This document shows, one piece after another, positions 30,430 to 42,404 of a DNA stretch of 64,000 nt. Below the pieces are notes generated by a model. It was not told the origin of the DNA and made no database searches. It saw only the letters and a program-made list of their open reading frames with translations. The stretch is from Macrostomum hystrix (Eukaryota; Platyhelminthes; Macrostomidae), in assembly GCA_950097015.1 (NCBI GenBank), contig CATNEN010000038.1:12270001-12334000 (forward strand), read 5' to 3'. Made by a program: the position numbers and the translations under genes. Numbering within the stretch: the first letter of the stretch is position 1; the number at the start of each line of letters is the position of its first letter.

Positions 30430-30840
30430 TGTTAGTAAGAGGTAGACAACATGCTGACAGCGCGGAAGCTCCGTTGCTTGCCCGTCAACGCCTCGACAGA
30501 AAATTGCGGCCTCGATGTCGCCCGGCACGCAAAGCAGTACGGACTACCAGGCCGACGCTCAGCAGGGCGAGGACAGCAGGGCGAGGTCGTCGGTGTAGCC
30601 AAGCACGCAAAACCGCATTTCCAGTTGACGTCGACCCACGCTTCGCCGCAGTAGAGATCTGGGACGAAGATCTACAGCGTCGCCGCGGGCTCGCCTGGGG
30701 CAGGCGGTCCTGCAGTCCGAGGCCCTACCTGATCAGCGGCGCTGTTCCAGGCGTTGGTCGAGACCATCCTGCTGTTCAGCGACGAGACCTGAACGCTGAC
30801 GGACTCGCTCGAAGAGCAAGTACTCGCTCAACCCCCCGGA
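30430..30840 (-). pseudogene. Degraded non-LTR reverse transcriptase fragment
   Basis: A GC-rich island. The minus strand encodes GYTDDLALLSS at about 30600, like the RT catalytic FADDIALLS motif, and a preceding LRPRSLLRRS resembles the PRRSRR stretch that comes before it in many LINEs. Stops and probable frameshifts break the frame on both sides. The plus-strand open frame over the same bases looks like a shadow. Confidence 0.4.
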
Positions 30841-32716
30841 TAAAAAAATTAATCTTTTTTTAAAACGATATAAACGGGATAGCTTTTAACAATGTTCTAA
30901 ATTCGATTATGTCATAATTCGTTTCTTATTAGCAAGCAATGAGAACGCTGCACAAAGAAAATTTAATTTCCCAGTTCGACAAAAATTGGAGACAAATTAC
31001 AGAAAACTTAAGCAAGTTGAGTCACTTTTTTATTAATTTCGACCATTTTATCTAACCAATACTACTCCAATCGTTTAGACTAGCAAACCAAAAACATTTT
31101 TTATTATTATTAGGGTCATAGTTTGTTGCTTTTCGACAAATTGTTCTGTGGCAATGCCCATCATAAATCTATACAAAAATATAAAGTCAGTCAGAGTAGA
31201 GCTATAGGCTTTAGCAAATTTATTCTAGCTTCCTAGCCAACCAATGGATTGGACGACTAGTGATTGGCTACGGCGGGAATAGTTATATAGCCTAGTATGA
31301 GAGCAACCTCGTTATAGCTTTGTTGAGCAGAAATGACATTTTCAATCGGTCTTGTAGTAGACAGCAGTCAGTGAATTACAGATTCTATTCGTTTCAGATT
31401 AAGGACAGCTTCCACTTGGCTGATAGTTCTTTGTGTGTGCTTCTGCTTTCATTGTTCTTCTATTGGCACAAAGACCATTGTCTGACCCATCCATTACTTC
31501 GTTGCTCAATCGGAAGTATGTAAGTTGCGCTAATTTTAATGCAATCTACTTTAGTTTATAAATAACAGGAAAAAGTAACGGAAGTTATTCAAAGAAGTTT
31601 GATAGAAGTAGTTCTCAGTAAATTCAACTGTACGTTAACTAAATGTTTTATAAGCCCTTATGGCCAGTGCTTGTCACTTCAGTTAATTAGGAAAAGCCTC
31701 CACTTGTTTCATGATTAAATCGCTAGCAATTTAAGCAATTATTTGCCAACAATTTCTTTAAAGTTTCTCTGCTAAGCTGCCGAAAGTACATCTAATGTCT
31801 TTAGATGTACTAAGAGCTGGAAGGCACTCACTAAATTTGGGAAAATCAAAGCGCCTTGCCAGCGCAATCCGTGCAAAAGCTCTTTCTTCCTTCACTAGCC
31901 CGCAGGGGGAAGCTTTTTTAGAAGGCTGTTCAAAGGCTCGAAGCTTGTGAAGCTTGGCTTGTCGGAAGTGCGTCTTAAAAACTACTCAGCGCAGCTCACA
32001 GCTCCCAGTTCCGATCGTTGCAAACGAAAAGCCGCCGCGCGTCTGTGGTGAATCATCGCCACCTTCAAATCAAAGCTGCCCCAGGAAAGGAGCCACCACA
32101 GAAGACCAGAGAGTGACAGCGGATCTGCAGGCTGACTGAAGTGTGGCATCAGGCTTGTCAAGCCGTCTATGAAAGCCGACCCAGGCGGGCGATAATTATG
32201 TTTACATTGGGGAGCAACCGGAGGGAAGTACACCTTATGAAGTGAATGCGCACCTGCCTGCCTCGCAGTCTCCTCATCAAATTTGAGACTAATAAGGAAA
32301 GCAAGGCTGCCCGCCATTCTGTTTTAGTGGAATATCGATTAAATCTCAACGAATGAAGAGCAACGGCCTGGTCGGGCCTCCTGCGTTTGGTATCATTAAC
32401 TCGGGATTAATTTCAGATGCGCTGCTGATAAGGCGGCGAGTGGCGTGCCGGCAGTAGTCAGCAAAGCTCAGATTGGAAGTGCATTCCGTCGGTACCGACC
32501 AGCGGCGAGATCATTGATACTGAAATGCTACGTCCATACGGCTCCTGACAGTGTCACATGACAGAGACAAATGAAGGTGCCCCTCTCAGCTGCTGCTCTC
32601 TGCCCGCCTGTTGCAGACTCAGGAAGTGAATGAGTCGCCGCAAAGAATATCTAATTCCCTCTTCCGATTTTGTGTCTGCACTTATTCTCTTGCGGAAGAG
32701 GACAGCGAAAGCTGCT
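30841..32716. other. Intergenic spacer
   Basis: AT-rich to about 31850, then more balanced. A perfect 11-bp hairpin lies at 31785-31811 (AGTACATCTAA, 5-nt loop, TTAGATGTACT). No gene recognised; the small frames near 32000-32320 lack domains. Confidence 0.4.
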
Positions 32717-33195
32717 GCGAAGTAGCAGCAACAACACAAGCAGCAGCAACAGCAACACAAGCAGTAGCAACAACAACAACACAAGCAGTAGCAGAAGCAA
32801 CACAAGCAGCAGCAGCAGCAACACAAGCAGCAGCAGCAACACAAGCAGCAGCAGCAACACAAGCAGCAGCAGCAACACAAACAGTAGCAGCAGCAACACA
32901 AGCAGTAGCAGCAGCAACACAAGCAGTAGCAGCAGCAACACAAACAGTAGCAGCAGCAACACAAGCAGTAGCAGCAACAACACAAGCAGTAGCAGTAACA
33001 ACACAAACAGTAGCAGCAGCAACACAAGCAGAAGCAGCAACAACAACACAAGCAGTAGCAGCAACAACACAAGCAGTAGCAGTAACAACACAAGCAGTGG
33101 CAACAACAACAACACAAGCAGTAGCAGCAGCAACACAAGCAGCAGCAGCAACACAAGCAGCAGCAGCAACACAAGCAGCAGCAGCAACGGGGACA
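32717..33195 (+). repeat. AGC/AAC trinucleotide minisatellite, 5' of the LINE
   Basis: Irregular 15-24-bp units built from triplets, e.g. AGCAGCAACACAAGCAGT. It is open in several frames on both strands simply because the units are triplet-based. A second array of the same type follows the LINE at 36018-36270. Confidence 0.95.
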
Positions 33196-33244
33196 AAGGA
33201 GCACCGTTCACGCCGGGTCCCTGAACAACTGGAGCAAGCTCCAG

Positions 33245-36017
33245 ATGACTAATTGCTCTACCACTCAGACAAGCCTCCGCAACAAATACCGGACACTTCC
33301 ATTAACATTACCTGCCGAGGGGGACGAATTGCACCTCGTGCTGCGCCTTCGCGGTGGCGAGGCGCCACAAGCCAGCCGCCGCCGCCCACGGCGCCGCCGC
33401 CCCCACTGCCGCCAGCGACCCAGTGACGGGGAGGAGCCCGGCCATCTACTTCGTGTTCTGCAGTTCAACTGCAACGGCATCAAAGCCCGTTCCACGGAGT
33501 TGGCCGCGTGGCTCCACCGTCACAAACCAGCAGCGGCTCTCCTGCAGGAAACCAAGCTCAAGCCGGGGCAAACCTACCACCCACCGGAAGGGTACTGCGT
33601 CGCCGCACGCTGCGATGGCCTACCCAAGCCGGACCTGCTCCAGCCAGCCACCACACCGGACCAACCACTACCGTTAGACCAGTCAAGCATTGCCCCAGAA
33701 GCCGTGCACAGGCGCCAGCAAACCCGCCCACGGTGCCGCCTTCGGTGGCCGGACGGCAGGGCCACTGAGTGGTGTGCAGGCTGCCGCTCAGGCCGCTCAG
33801 CCTGCAACCGCCGCAACGAGCCGTGGCCGACCACACGGCCTACACCAATGCCACAGCAGCAGCCCGTCGTTGCCCTTGCAGCCGCGACCGCAGCGGCGCC
33901 CGAACGCCAAGCCGCCACCCGCCGCAACAAACAACCAGGCGCAGGTGCGGGGAGGGGGGGCACCCTCATTCTGGTCCGCTGCGATATCCCGTGCCAAGAG
34001 ACACCAAAACCGGACGATAGCTCCCGCGGCCTCCTTGACATTGCCACGACCATCATATCGCCCAGAAAGGACCACGACATCATGCTCTCGTCAGTCTACG
34101 CGCCACCAACCAGTGCCCAACGCCAGGACAACTGGCAACCGCCACTCCACCTGATCCCGCAGCACCACCGTTCGGTAATCGGAGGGGACTTTAACGGGCA
34201 CGGCACCTGGGACGCGTACCAAGAAGAAGATGAACGCGGACGGATCCTGGAGGCCTGGGCAGGTCTCAACCAGCTCACCATCGCCAACGACGGCAAGCAC
34301 ACCAGGACTAACCCGGCCACCGGGGGCCGATCCGCCCCGGACCTCACCTGGTGCTCCGCCGCGATGCACCGCACTGTCGCGAGCGACTGGCGCACTGAGG
34401 GGGAGGCCGGATCTGACCACCTGCCCATCAGTTTCCCACTGCTACGCCCCAGCGGAAACCGCCAGAGCCGCGGCGCCCCTCGCTGGAGCTTCGCCAAAGC
34501 AGACTGGGCAACTTTCAAGGACGAACTAACACAGCTGGACCTCGAAAGGGCGGCAACCCGCAGTGAAACTGCGGGTCTCGACCAGCTCCATAGTGAGCTC
34601 GGCCACGACATCCTGCGAGCCGCAGGACACAACATCCCACGCGGCGCCCGCCGTGGCCCACGCAAACCTTTCTGGACGGCGGACTGCGAGGCCGCCAAAA
34701 GCAGCTGCGCGCGTGCCCGCCTCGACGCGGAATCAGACCCAATCGAGGCCAAAATCGCAACTTACAGCACCGCTAGAGCCCACTACCACCGCACCATCCG
34801 GGAGGCTAAAAAGACCGCCTGGCAGGATCTGACGGCAGAGCTCGACGTCAACAGCGACCTATTCGGACTCCTCCGAAACATGTACGGCGACAGGCCACCA
34901 CCACGCTCAAGCGTCGCCATCGAGCGGACGCAAATAGGCGGACACCCGCCTAGCCGCCCAGCCCGGACCGACTTGGAAAAAGCAGAACTCTTCTGCCAAC
35001 TGTACAGCAGCGTATCACGCGTTGAACGCAGCACACAGGACCGCCCGATTAACCGGGAGGCGCACGCGGCCACGCATGCCGAGTGCCACTGCCAAAGGGC
35101 AGGCATGTGCGCACCCTTCACGTTGGTGGAGCCCCAAACGGCACTCCGGGCCCTCAAGCCCGGCAAATCACCAGGCCAAGACTCTATCCACAACAGCATG
35201 CTTAAGCACCTGCCGCCATCTACCCAAGACAGAGCGCTCAACCTCATCAACAAGTCGTGGCTGGAAGGCGCCTGCCCAACTCAGTGGCGACGCAGCCTCA
35301 TTGTCCCGATCCCAAAACGCGGCAAGGACGCCAACAAGCCGGACTCCTACCGCCCCGTTGCACTAACCAGCACGGTAGCCAAAGTAGCGGAGCGTATGGT
35401 CATGCTGCGACTGCGCCACTTCCTGGAGTCTAACAATCTACTATGCAACAGCCAGGCAGGCTTCCGCCAAAGACGCTCCACGGAAGAGCAGATCGGCCGA
35501 GTCTGCCAGGACAACTTGGACGCCCTGGAGCACCACCCAGCCCACCGAGCGATCCTATGCCTGCTGGACTTTAAGTGCGCCTACGATAAGGTGTGGCGCA
35601 AAGCCCTGCTCGCCAAACTCGCCCGGTTGGGCGTCCCAACCTGCACCATCCGGTGGATCCGCGGTTTCCTGACCGACCGGCGGGCCCAGGTCCGCTGGGG
35701 GCGCTGCGTAAGCAAAGAACGCATTTTCCGCGACGGCCTCCCACAAGGCAGCGTGATTGCCCCGCTCCTGTGGATCGCCTTTGTTAACGATCTCGAGGAT
35801 TGCATCACGCGGGCAGCCCCACTTTGCGCTTCGAGTCTTTTCGCCGACGACTCGGCTCTGCTGGCCACCGCCCGCAGCCTCGACGACTGTGCTCGCCTCC
35901 TCCAGCCAGCCCTGGACGCCGCGGCAGACTGGTGCCGCACCTGGAAGGTCGTACTGAGCACAAGCAAATGCGTCTATGGCACTTTCAGCCTAGATGAAAC
36001 AACAACCAGGGGGACAC
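33245..36017 (+). mobile_element. LINE (APE endonuclease + reverse transcriptase), truncated in RT
   Basis: One open frame of about 924 LINE-derived residues. The APE-type endonuclease shows VLQFNCNGIK (71-80), LLQETKLKPG (99-108), GGTLILVR (about 238-245), SSVYAPP, IGGDFNGHG (312-320) and SDHLPIS (390-396). The RT follows with PGKSPGQD, SYRPVAL, AGFRQRRST, DFKCAYDKV, GLPQGSV and the catalytic FADD at 866-869. The type is Jockey/I-like. The frame then runs into the AGC/AAC repeat at about 36018 and reads Asn/Ser, so the RT thumb, any RNase H and the 3' UTR are missing. The frame's formal stop is at 36280. About 110 residues of low complexity (125-236) split the endonuclease. GC content is far above that of the flanks. 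No separate ORF1 is visible upstream. It is probably immobile. Confidence 0.9.
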
Positions 36018-36270
36018 GCAGCAACAACAACACAAGCAGTAGCAGCAACAACACAAGCAGTAGCAGCAGCAACACAAGCAGTAGCAGCAGCAACACAAGC
36101 AGCAGCAGCAGCAACACAAGCAGTAGCAACAACAACAACACAAGCAGTAGCAGCAGCAACACAAGCAGCAGCAGCAACAACACAAGCAGTGGCAACAACA
36201 ACAACACAAGCAGTAGCAGCAGCAACACAAGCAGCAGCAGCAGCAGCATCAGCAGCAGCAGCAAAAGGTG
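36018..36270 (+). repeat. AGC/AAC trinucleotide minisatellite, 3' of the LINE
   Basis: Same unit style as 32717-33195 (AGCAGCAACACAAGCAGT). It begins abruptly within the LINE reading frame after a GGGGACA string. The upstream array ends next to an identical GGGGACA at about 33189. Confidence 0.95.
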
Positions 36271-36734
36271 CCAAGACTGATGCATAAAGTCGGTTGGATA
36301 CAACTAAAACTGCTGACTTAGGTTCCTGATTGACGTCTGACTGTCTAAAGTGCATCTTCACCTTTCTTATTTCTGCTTTAGCGGGATCAATCTTTCTCCA
36401 ATTGTGGGCTCAGCTGACTAGTATAATCATTTTTCCGGGATCACTCAATCCTTCAACTGAGCTAGCTTCTAGCTACGACAGAGCGATGCGCTGTGGCAGC
36501 GGTTGCCAGGGCAACCGACGGTGTTGCGTGAAACCGTCACAGCAAACTTCATTAAATCTCTGGTCTACAAACGTGGAATAAAATTCCTCACTTAAAAATT
36601 CATTTCATGGGTTCAGATGGATGATTTAGCTGCATGTGAGGGATTAGCTGGAGAAAATTGCTTTTTATTTTGTACTTTCGTGATATGATGTGAGCTTGCT
36701 ACGGCTTTAAGGTTAGGTTAGTGGAAGTAGAGTA
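36271..36734. other. Spacer
   Basis: Mixed composition, no gene or repeat recognised. Confidence 0.4.
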
Positions 36735-37110
36735 GGCCGTGAGACTGTGAGCAGACTTTGAGTAGACTGTAAGCAGACTTTGAGTAGACTGTGAGCAGAC
36801 TTTGAGTAGACTGTAAGCAGACTTTGAGTAGACTGTGGGCAGACTTTGAGTAGACTGTGAGCAGACTTTGAGTAGACTGTGGGCAGACTTTGAGTAGACT
36901 GTGAGCAGACTTTGAGTAGGCTGTGAGCAGACTTTAAGTAGACTGTGAGCAGACTTTGAGTAGACTGTGAGCAGACTCACTGTAATTAGGCTGACGAGGC
37001 TAACGAAAAGTAGGTTGCGAGTAGACTGACTAAAAGTAGACTGAATTTTAGTAGACTGTGAGTAGACTGTAAGTAGACTGTAAGTAGATTGTAAGTAGAG
37101 TATTGACTGT
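36735..37110. repeat. 22-bp minisatellite
   Basis: About 10 regular copies of a unit containing GCAGACTTTGAGTAGACTGT, then a degenerate tail of gtagactgtaagtagact units to about 37110. Confidence 0.92.
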
Positions 37111-37547
37111 ACTTAGACTGTGCAGACTGATTCTAAGTCTAAGTAAACTATGAGCAGACTATAAGTAGACAATGAGAAAAAGTCTTGCAAAAAACGAATT
37201 TTAATCCCACTGCAGTAAAAAGCGGAATCACTCGGAGAAAGTGCTCGAGCAGGAACGGAGTCTATCAAAAAATGCGATAACAATATCCCATTGCTGAATA
37301 GCGCATTGTTGATGAAGCTTGGCTGATTCAGATCGGATTTCGACTTCTAAATTTGTCACCGAAATGCTGGTAGAGTAATACGCATGGCTATTATAAGTTG
37401 CAATCCATTGTCATCGGCTAATATTTATTATCGTAGTCTTGTCATGCTTTTATTTATAAATGTTTCAACGACAAAAAAAGCATGCTTTTAAAATGCACGT
37501 AAAAAACAGCACGTTGGCTAATAACAAGAAAATGATCACGAGGGGCT
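37111..37547. other. Spacer
   Basis: AT-rich, no gene or repeat recognised. Confidence 0.4.
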
Positions 37548-37915
37548 GGTACACAATATCTGCGATAATTGGTACACAATATCAATCATAATTGGTACAC
37601 AATATCTACGATAATTGGTACACAATATCAATCATAATTGGTACACAATATCAATCATAATTGGTACACAATATCAATGATAATTGGTACACAATATCAA
37701 TCATAATTGGTACACAATATCAATGATAATTGGTACACAATATCAATCATAATTGGTACACAATATCAATCATAATTGGTACACAATATCAATCATAATT
37801 GGTACACAATATCAATCATAATTGGTACACAATATCAATGATAATTGGTACACAATATCAATCATAATTGGTACACAATATCAATCATAATTGGTACACA
37901 ATCAACAAGAATTGG
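37548..37915 (-). repeat. 23-bp minisatellite, inverted relative of the SPEC3 intron array
   Basis: About 15 copies of a unit containing GGTACACAATATCAATCATA, very uniform. Its reverse complement (GATTGATATTGTGTACC) is the unit at 3525-4055. Just beyond it, 37945-37980 also matches the single-copy edge of that array (GTGTTGCGTCATCCTTAC on the plus strand). Confidence 0.95.
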
Positions 37916-37984
37916 CACACAATATCATACAGAAGTGGAACAACAAATAAAGTGTTGCGTCATCCTTACTAGTAATTGATTATT

Positions 37985-38130
37985 TCAAACGCACACCTAT
38001 TAAACGACAATCCACCCAAGCCTTCTCGCTGCGGCTGCGCCACAAATGAATGCGGCCTCGTCGCGGCATCGAGCTCAGGAACGTTGGTGCGAGAAGCGGA
38101 CGTGCTCACAGTTCTGCCACCACCTGGGCA
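37985..38130 (-). mobile_element. SINE-A head half
   Basis: Reverse SINE-A: caagccttctcgctgcggct, aatgcggcctcgtcgcggc, atcgagctcaggaacgttgg and a head ending ttctgccaccacc. The 3' half is absent. Confidence 0.83.
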
Positions 38131-38369
38131 GAACTGTGCTGTGGGCAGCATTGTCTAGGGCAAACCATTTTTGGTTTGGCAGCCCCGATCCATCAGTCCG
38201 CAGCTCCTTGACGCGCCATTGAATCCAAGAATAAGGGAAGGGAAGGGAAGGAGAACTTCTGCATGCACCTGCTAGGAGAATGAAGTTGTTTTCTTTGCAC
38301 AATCTCTTTCAGCGATTTCCCGGCCAGTTCAATCAAAGACTGATCGACGTTGATCCGGTCCTCATCGCG

Positions 38370-40668
38370 ATGTCGCCTGCAACTTTGCTCAGCAACATCA
38401 GCAGCACCGGCGTCGAGTTGGACTGCGAGGAGAGTCGTCTGAGCGAGGGCTTCGCAGCCATCAGCGTCCCGGTGATCGCCAGCATCTCGCTGCTCTCTGT
38501 CATGCTGAACGGTTTCAACATCGCTGTCTTCAGTCAGCGCAAGATGGTCACACCAACGAACAGCATCCTGCTGGGCATTGCAGTCAGCGATCTAAGCAAA
38601 GTGCTCATCTTCCTGGCCGTGGCGGTGGTCGGAACCCGATGGGACCGGGCGGCCAGCAGCTACGCCTGGCAAGCTAGCGCGCTCGTCTGCAACGTCGTCA
38701 TGTACCTTATGCACGCCTACGCACTGTGGTGCGGCGTCCTGCTGGCCCTGTTCCGCTTCTTCTACTTGCAGTACTATGCGGCTGCAGGCACCAAGGTTTG
38801 GTTCGGCTTGGCCCGAGCCCGGCTCGCCCTGCTGCTGGCCTTCCTGGCCAACGCCGCCGCCCTGGCGCCGTACGCGGCCAACCTGCGCGTGGAGTCGCCA
38901 AACCTGGAACTGGACGGCGCTGGCAGATCGTTGCAGATTAACAAAAGCGAAACAATTTACCAGGTGAAAACCAATTGATTGGTTATATGATTTGGAAAAA
39001 AAATTAGTCTGCAAATATTTAGGCAAGGTGACAATGGGACAAGTAGACAATGCGACAAGGTGACAATGCGACGAGGGGACTAGTGACAATTTGACAACTT
39101 GACAAGGAGACAATGTGATAAGTTTGACAATTTGACAAGGTGAAAAATGACATAGTGTCAAGGTAACTAATTGATAAGGTGACGAATCCATAACGTGACA
39201 AGTTGATAAAGTGAAAAATTGATAAAGTGACAAATTGATAAAGTGACAAATTGATAAAGTGACAAATTGATAAGTTTACAAATTTATTACGTGACAAATT
39301 GATAAGTTTACAAATAGATAAGTTTACAAATTGATTACGTGACAAATTGATAAGTTTACAAATTGATTACGTGACAAATTGATAAGTTTACAAATAGATA
39401 AGTTTACAAATTGATTACGTGACAAATTGATAAGGTGACAAATCCAAAAGGTGACAAATTGATAAGGTGACAAATCCATAAGGTGACAAATTGATAAGGT
39501 GACAAATTGATAAGGTGACAAATTGATAAGGTGACAAATCCATAAGGTGGCAATTTGATAAGGTGACAAATTGATAAGGTGACAAATTGATAAGGTGACA
39601 AATTGATAAGGTGACAAATTGATAAGGTGACAAATTGATAAGGTGACAAATCCATAAGGTGGCAAATTGATAAGGTGACAAATTGATAAGGTGACAAATT
39701 GATAAGGTGACAAATCCATAAGGTGACAAATCCATAAGTTAACAAATCCATAAGGTGACAAATTGATAAGGTGACAAATCCATAAGGTGACAAATTGATA
39801 AGGTGACAAATTGATAAGGTGACAAATCCATAAGGTGACAAATCCATCTAGGCTGATAAGTTAATGAACTGATTAGCCTATTTGGGCACCAACGATAATC
39901 CCCAAACGCTGTCGCAACGCCCAACAGGTGAAAATCGAACCTCGGCACGCATTCAAAATCCGGCTGTTCAACTGCCTGGCCCAGAAGGCGCTGCCCTGCC
40001 TGCTGATGGCCGGCCTCTGCTGCTGCATCATTCGCTGCCTTCGTCGCACTGAGCGCCGCCGCGAGTCGCTAGCCAATCAGAAAAGCCCCTCGGCAAGGCA
40101 CGAGCGTCGCTCGCGGCATCATCGGCGAACAACCGCCTTCCTCATGGTCATCATCGTGCTGTACATTGTCTACGAGATCCCAGTCAGCATGCTCAATATC
40201 CTCGAAGACGACGCTCTCGGACTGCCTGGCGTCCAGTGCTTTATGCGCTCGTACGCACCGCTGCTGAACACTCTGGCTCTGGTGAATAACTCGGTGAACT
40301 TCATCCTGTACTGCTGCATGAGCAAGCAATTCCGGCAGGCATTCAATGCCACCTTCGGACTGAGCCGCCTGCTGCGCCGGAAGAGGCCGGTTCAGGACAG
40401 CGCCCGCACAGAGCGACAGCGCCTGCAGCCGGGCAGCTCTAGGATTGGCGCTCGCGACTTGGGTGGCGGCCTAGGTGTCGAGAGCGGGGACGAAGTCGAT
40501 GCTGGGGCTCAGTCAGCTCAAGGACAGGCGCTGCCAGTCACCCTGATTCTGGCTACCTGGCAAGGTGCCGGCTGCTCAACGCGGCAACCTGTTGATGGCA
40601 GCGACGACAGTCATTCCTTTTGCGGCAGCGCATCAGATGCGCTCAGCTACCCCTGCCTCGAGTACTGA
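38370..40668 (+). CDS. Class A (rhodopsin-like) GPCR, FMRFamide/neuropeptide-receptor type, 2 exons
   Basis: Exons 38370-38963 and 39928-40668 (GT-AG, phase 0) give 444 aa. An in-frame ATG at 38280 would add 30 residues, but a strong acceptor (caatctctttcag, ending 38312) lies between the two ATGs, so I prefer 38370. It has an N-glycosylation site near the N-terminus (NIS) and seven hydrophobic segments: TM1-TM4 in exon 1, TM5-TM7 in exon 2. TM2 reads NSILLGIAVSDLSKV, TM6 VIIVLYIVYEIPVSML and TM7 NNSVNFILYCCMSKQFR. The NSxNFxxYC form of the NPxxY motif with a following FR is usual in FMRFamide-like and flatworm peptide receptors. The TM3 end reads ALFRFFYLQ in place of DRY. The C-tail is long and polar. 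The ligand is unknown. The intron is largely a 16-bp array. Confidence 0.87.
39030..39850. repeat. 16-bp minisatellite in the GPCR intron
   Basis: About 45 copies of AAGGTGACAAATTGAT, with a common aatccat variant and less regular units before 39200. It takes up most of the 964-bp intron. Confidence 0.95.
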
Positions 40669-40799
40669 CTAGTTTATCTATTTGTGCCTTCGTGTCCTTT
40701 AAAACAAAAAGACTTTCAAAGGATGTTCCTTAAACTTTCTGTTCAAATTTTACGATTATCAAAGCAGCCACTTTTGTTTTTAAGTATTAATTCACTAGC

Positions 40800-40978
40800 G
40801 CTTCAGTGCGCAAATACTTAAGTGCGCAAGTACTTCAGTGCGCAAGTACTTCAGTTCGCAAGTACTTCAGTGCGCAAGTACTTCAGTGCGCAAGTACTAG
40901 TGCGCAAGTACTAGTGTGCAAGTACTAGTGCGCAAGTACTAGTGCGCAAGTACTAGTGCGCGAGTACTTCAGTGCAAG
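40800..40978. repeat. 16/14-bp minisatellite downstream of the GPCR
   Basis: Five to six copies of AGTGCGCAAGTACTTC followed by shorter 14-bp AGTGCGCAAGTACT units. Each contains the palindrome AGTACT. It lies about 130 bp after the GPCR stop, perhaps in its 3' UTR. Confidence 0.9.
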
Positions 40979-41384
40979 AAGTTACAATCACTGAGACGGC
41001 GATCACCCAGTCAATTATTGGACTTATTCGTGTCTCTAATCAATAATATTTTAATACGGAAAATCCCAGAATTTCTTACCATGGCCTGGCACGCTACCGG
41101 AGAGTTTTTGCAGACGGCGTCCGGTTCTCTCAGCAATGCGCTGAATACGATCCGATTTTTTCAAATTAGGAATGTTGGTATCTCGAGCTGCCTCTAGGGG
41201 AGTTTTAGCTCACGCGAGCGTCCCTCCGCAGGATCCTCTCACTATTTTTTCACACCTTAGCCAAATTTTCGCTTCGACTATTAATAATTTTTTAAGTATA
41301 CATTAATCCTCTTAATTTCTTCTGACTTGAACTTTAGACATTATTTGTAATAGTAATCGATGAGTATTATATAAAAATGGTGAG
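40979..41384. other. Spacer
   Basis: Mixed to AT-rich; nothing recognised. Confidence 0.4.
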
Positions 41385-41860
41385 GATTCTGTCTAACAGT
41401 TAACAATTCTGTCTAACAGTTAACAATTCTGTCTAACAGTTAATGATTCTGTCTAACAGTTAACGATTCTGTCTAACAGTTAATGATTCTGTCTAACAGT
41501 TAATGATTCTGTCTAACAGTTAACGATTCTGTCTAACAGTTAATGATTCTGTCTAACAGTTAACGATTCTGTCTAACAGTTAATGATTCTGTCTAACAGT
41601 TAGTGATTCTGTCTAACAGTTAACGATTCTGTCTAACAGTTAATGATTCTGTCTAACAGTTAATGATTCTGTCTAACATTTAACGATTCTGTCTAACAGT
41701 TAATGATTCTGTCTAACAGTTAATGATTCTGTCTAACAGTTAATGATTCTGTCTAACAGTTAATGATTCTGTCTAACAGTTAATGATTCTGTCTAACAGT
41801 TAATGATTCTGTCTAACAGTTAATGATTCTGTCTAACAGTTAATGATTCTGTCTAATAGG
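41385..41860. repeat. 20-bp minisatellite
   Basis: About 23 copies of GATTCTGTCTAACAGTTAAT, with a regular AACG/AATG alternation at the end of the unit. It shares a 14-bp core with the array at 46555-47745. Confidence 0.96.
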
Positions 41861-42404
41861 TGAGGCTATGCCCATACACACAGTGGCATTGATTAAGTCT
41901 CCCAGGACAGTCTCCAGGTAAAAAGGCAGACAGGCTTAAATAAACAGATTAAGAAACAATAGTAATTGAATAATATATTATTGTGCCAGTAATAGGTTAT
42001 GTAGCATCTCTGTTATGGCGTACACATTTCTCACTGTTTATTTGCAAGCTTGTTAAAAAAACATTTTTTCCTACCCATTGCGTGTACCAAAGATTTTTTC
42101 TATCCTTGTCACCTGTGTCGAACCCAGCAAGGCCGACATATTTTCTGCAGACCTTGAAGAAAGATTAACTGGAAAAAGGACGATGGTTGTTGTGGACTAA
42201 TCAAAATGCGACATTGTAAAGATGCCCGTTAATTCCCGAAGACACGACAAATGCTCAAGTGCTAAATACTGTGTGACTTCAATTATTCAGTTTCTTTGGC
42301 TCCGATCAATGCTGATAAATAGAAATTTTGTTTACTTCTTCGAAACACTTAAAAATATCATTTCTTAGTGGCTTTAAGGCGATGTAGTATGTAATGTACA
42401 GATG
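41861..42404. other. Spacer
   Basis: AT-rich, no gene supported. Confidence 0.4.

Noticed and set aside
30429-30863. Plus-strand 144-codon Arg-rich frame
   Set aside because: It overlaps a minus-strand RT-like motif and is explained by high GC content.
32554-33252. Long Cys-rich, Leu-rich, Ser/Asn-rich or Ala/Thr-rich open frames on both strands
   Set aside because: They are different readings of one triplet-based AGC/AAC array and have no other sequence.
33245-36280. A 1011-aa host gene
   Set aside because: The content is APE endonuclease and reverse transcriptase, and the last 88 codons are tandem repeat.
38280-38369. Upstream ATG at 38280 as the GPCR start
   Set aside because: A strong splice acceptor at 38311-38312 lies between it and the next ATG, so the upstream codons are probably intronic or removed in the mature mRNA.
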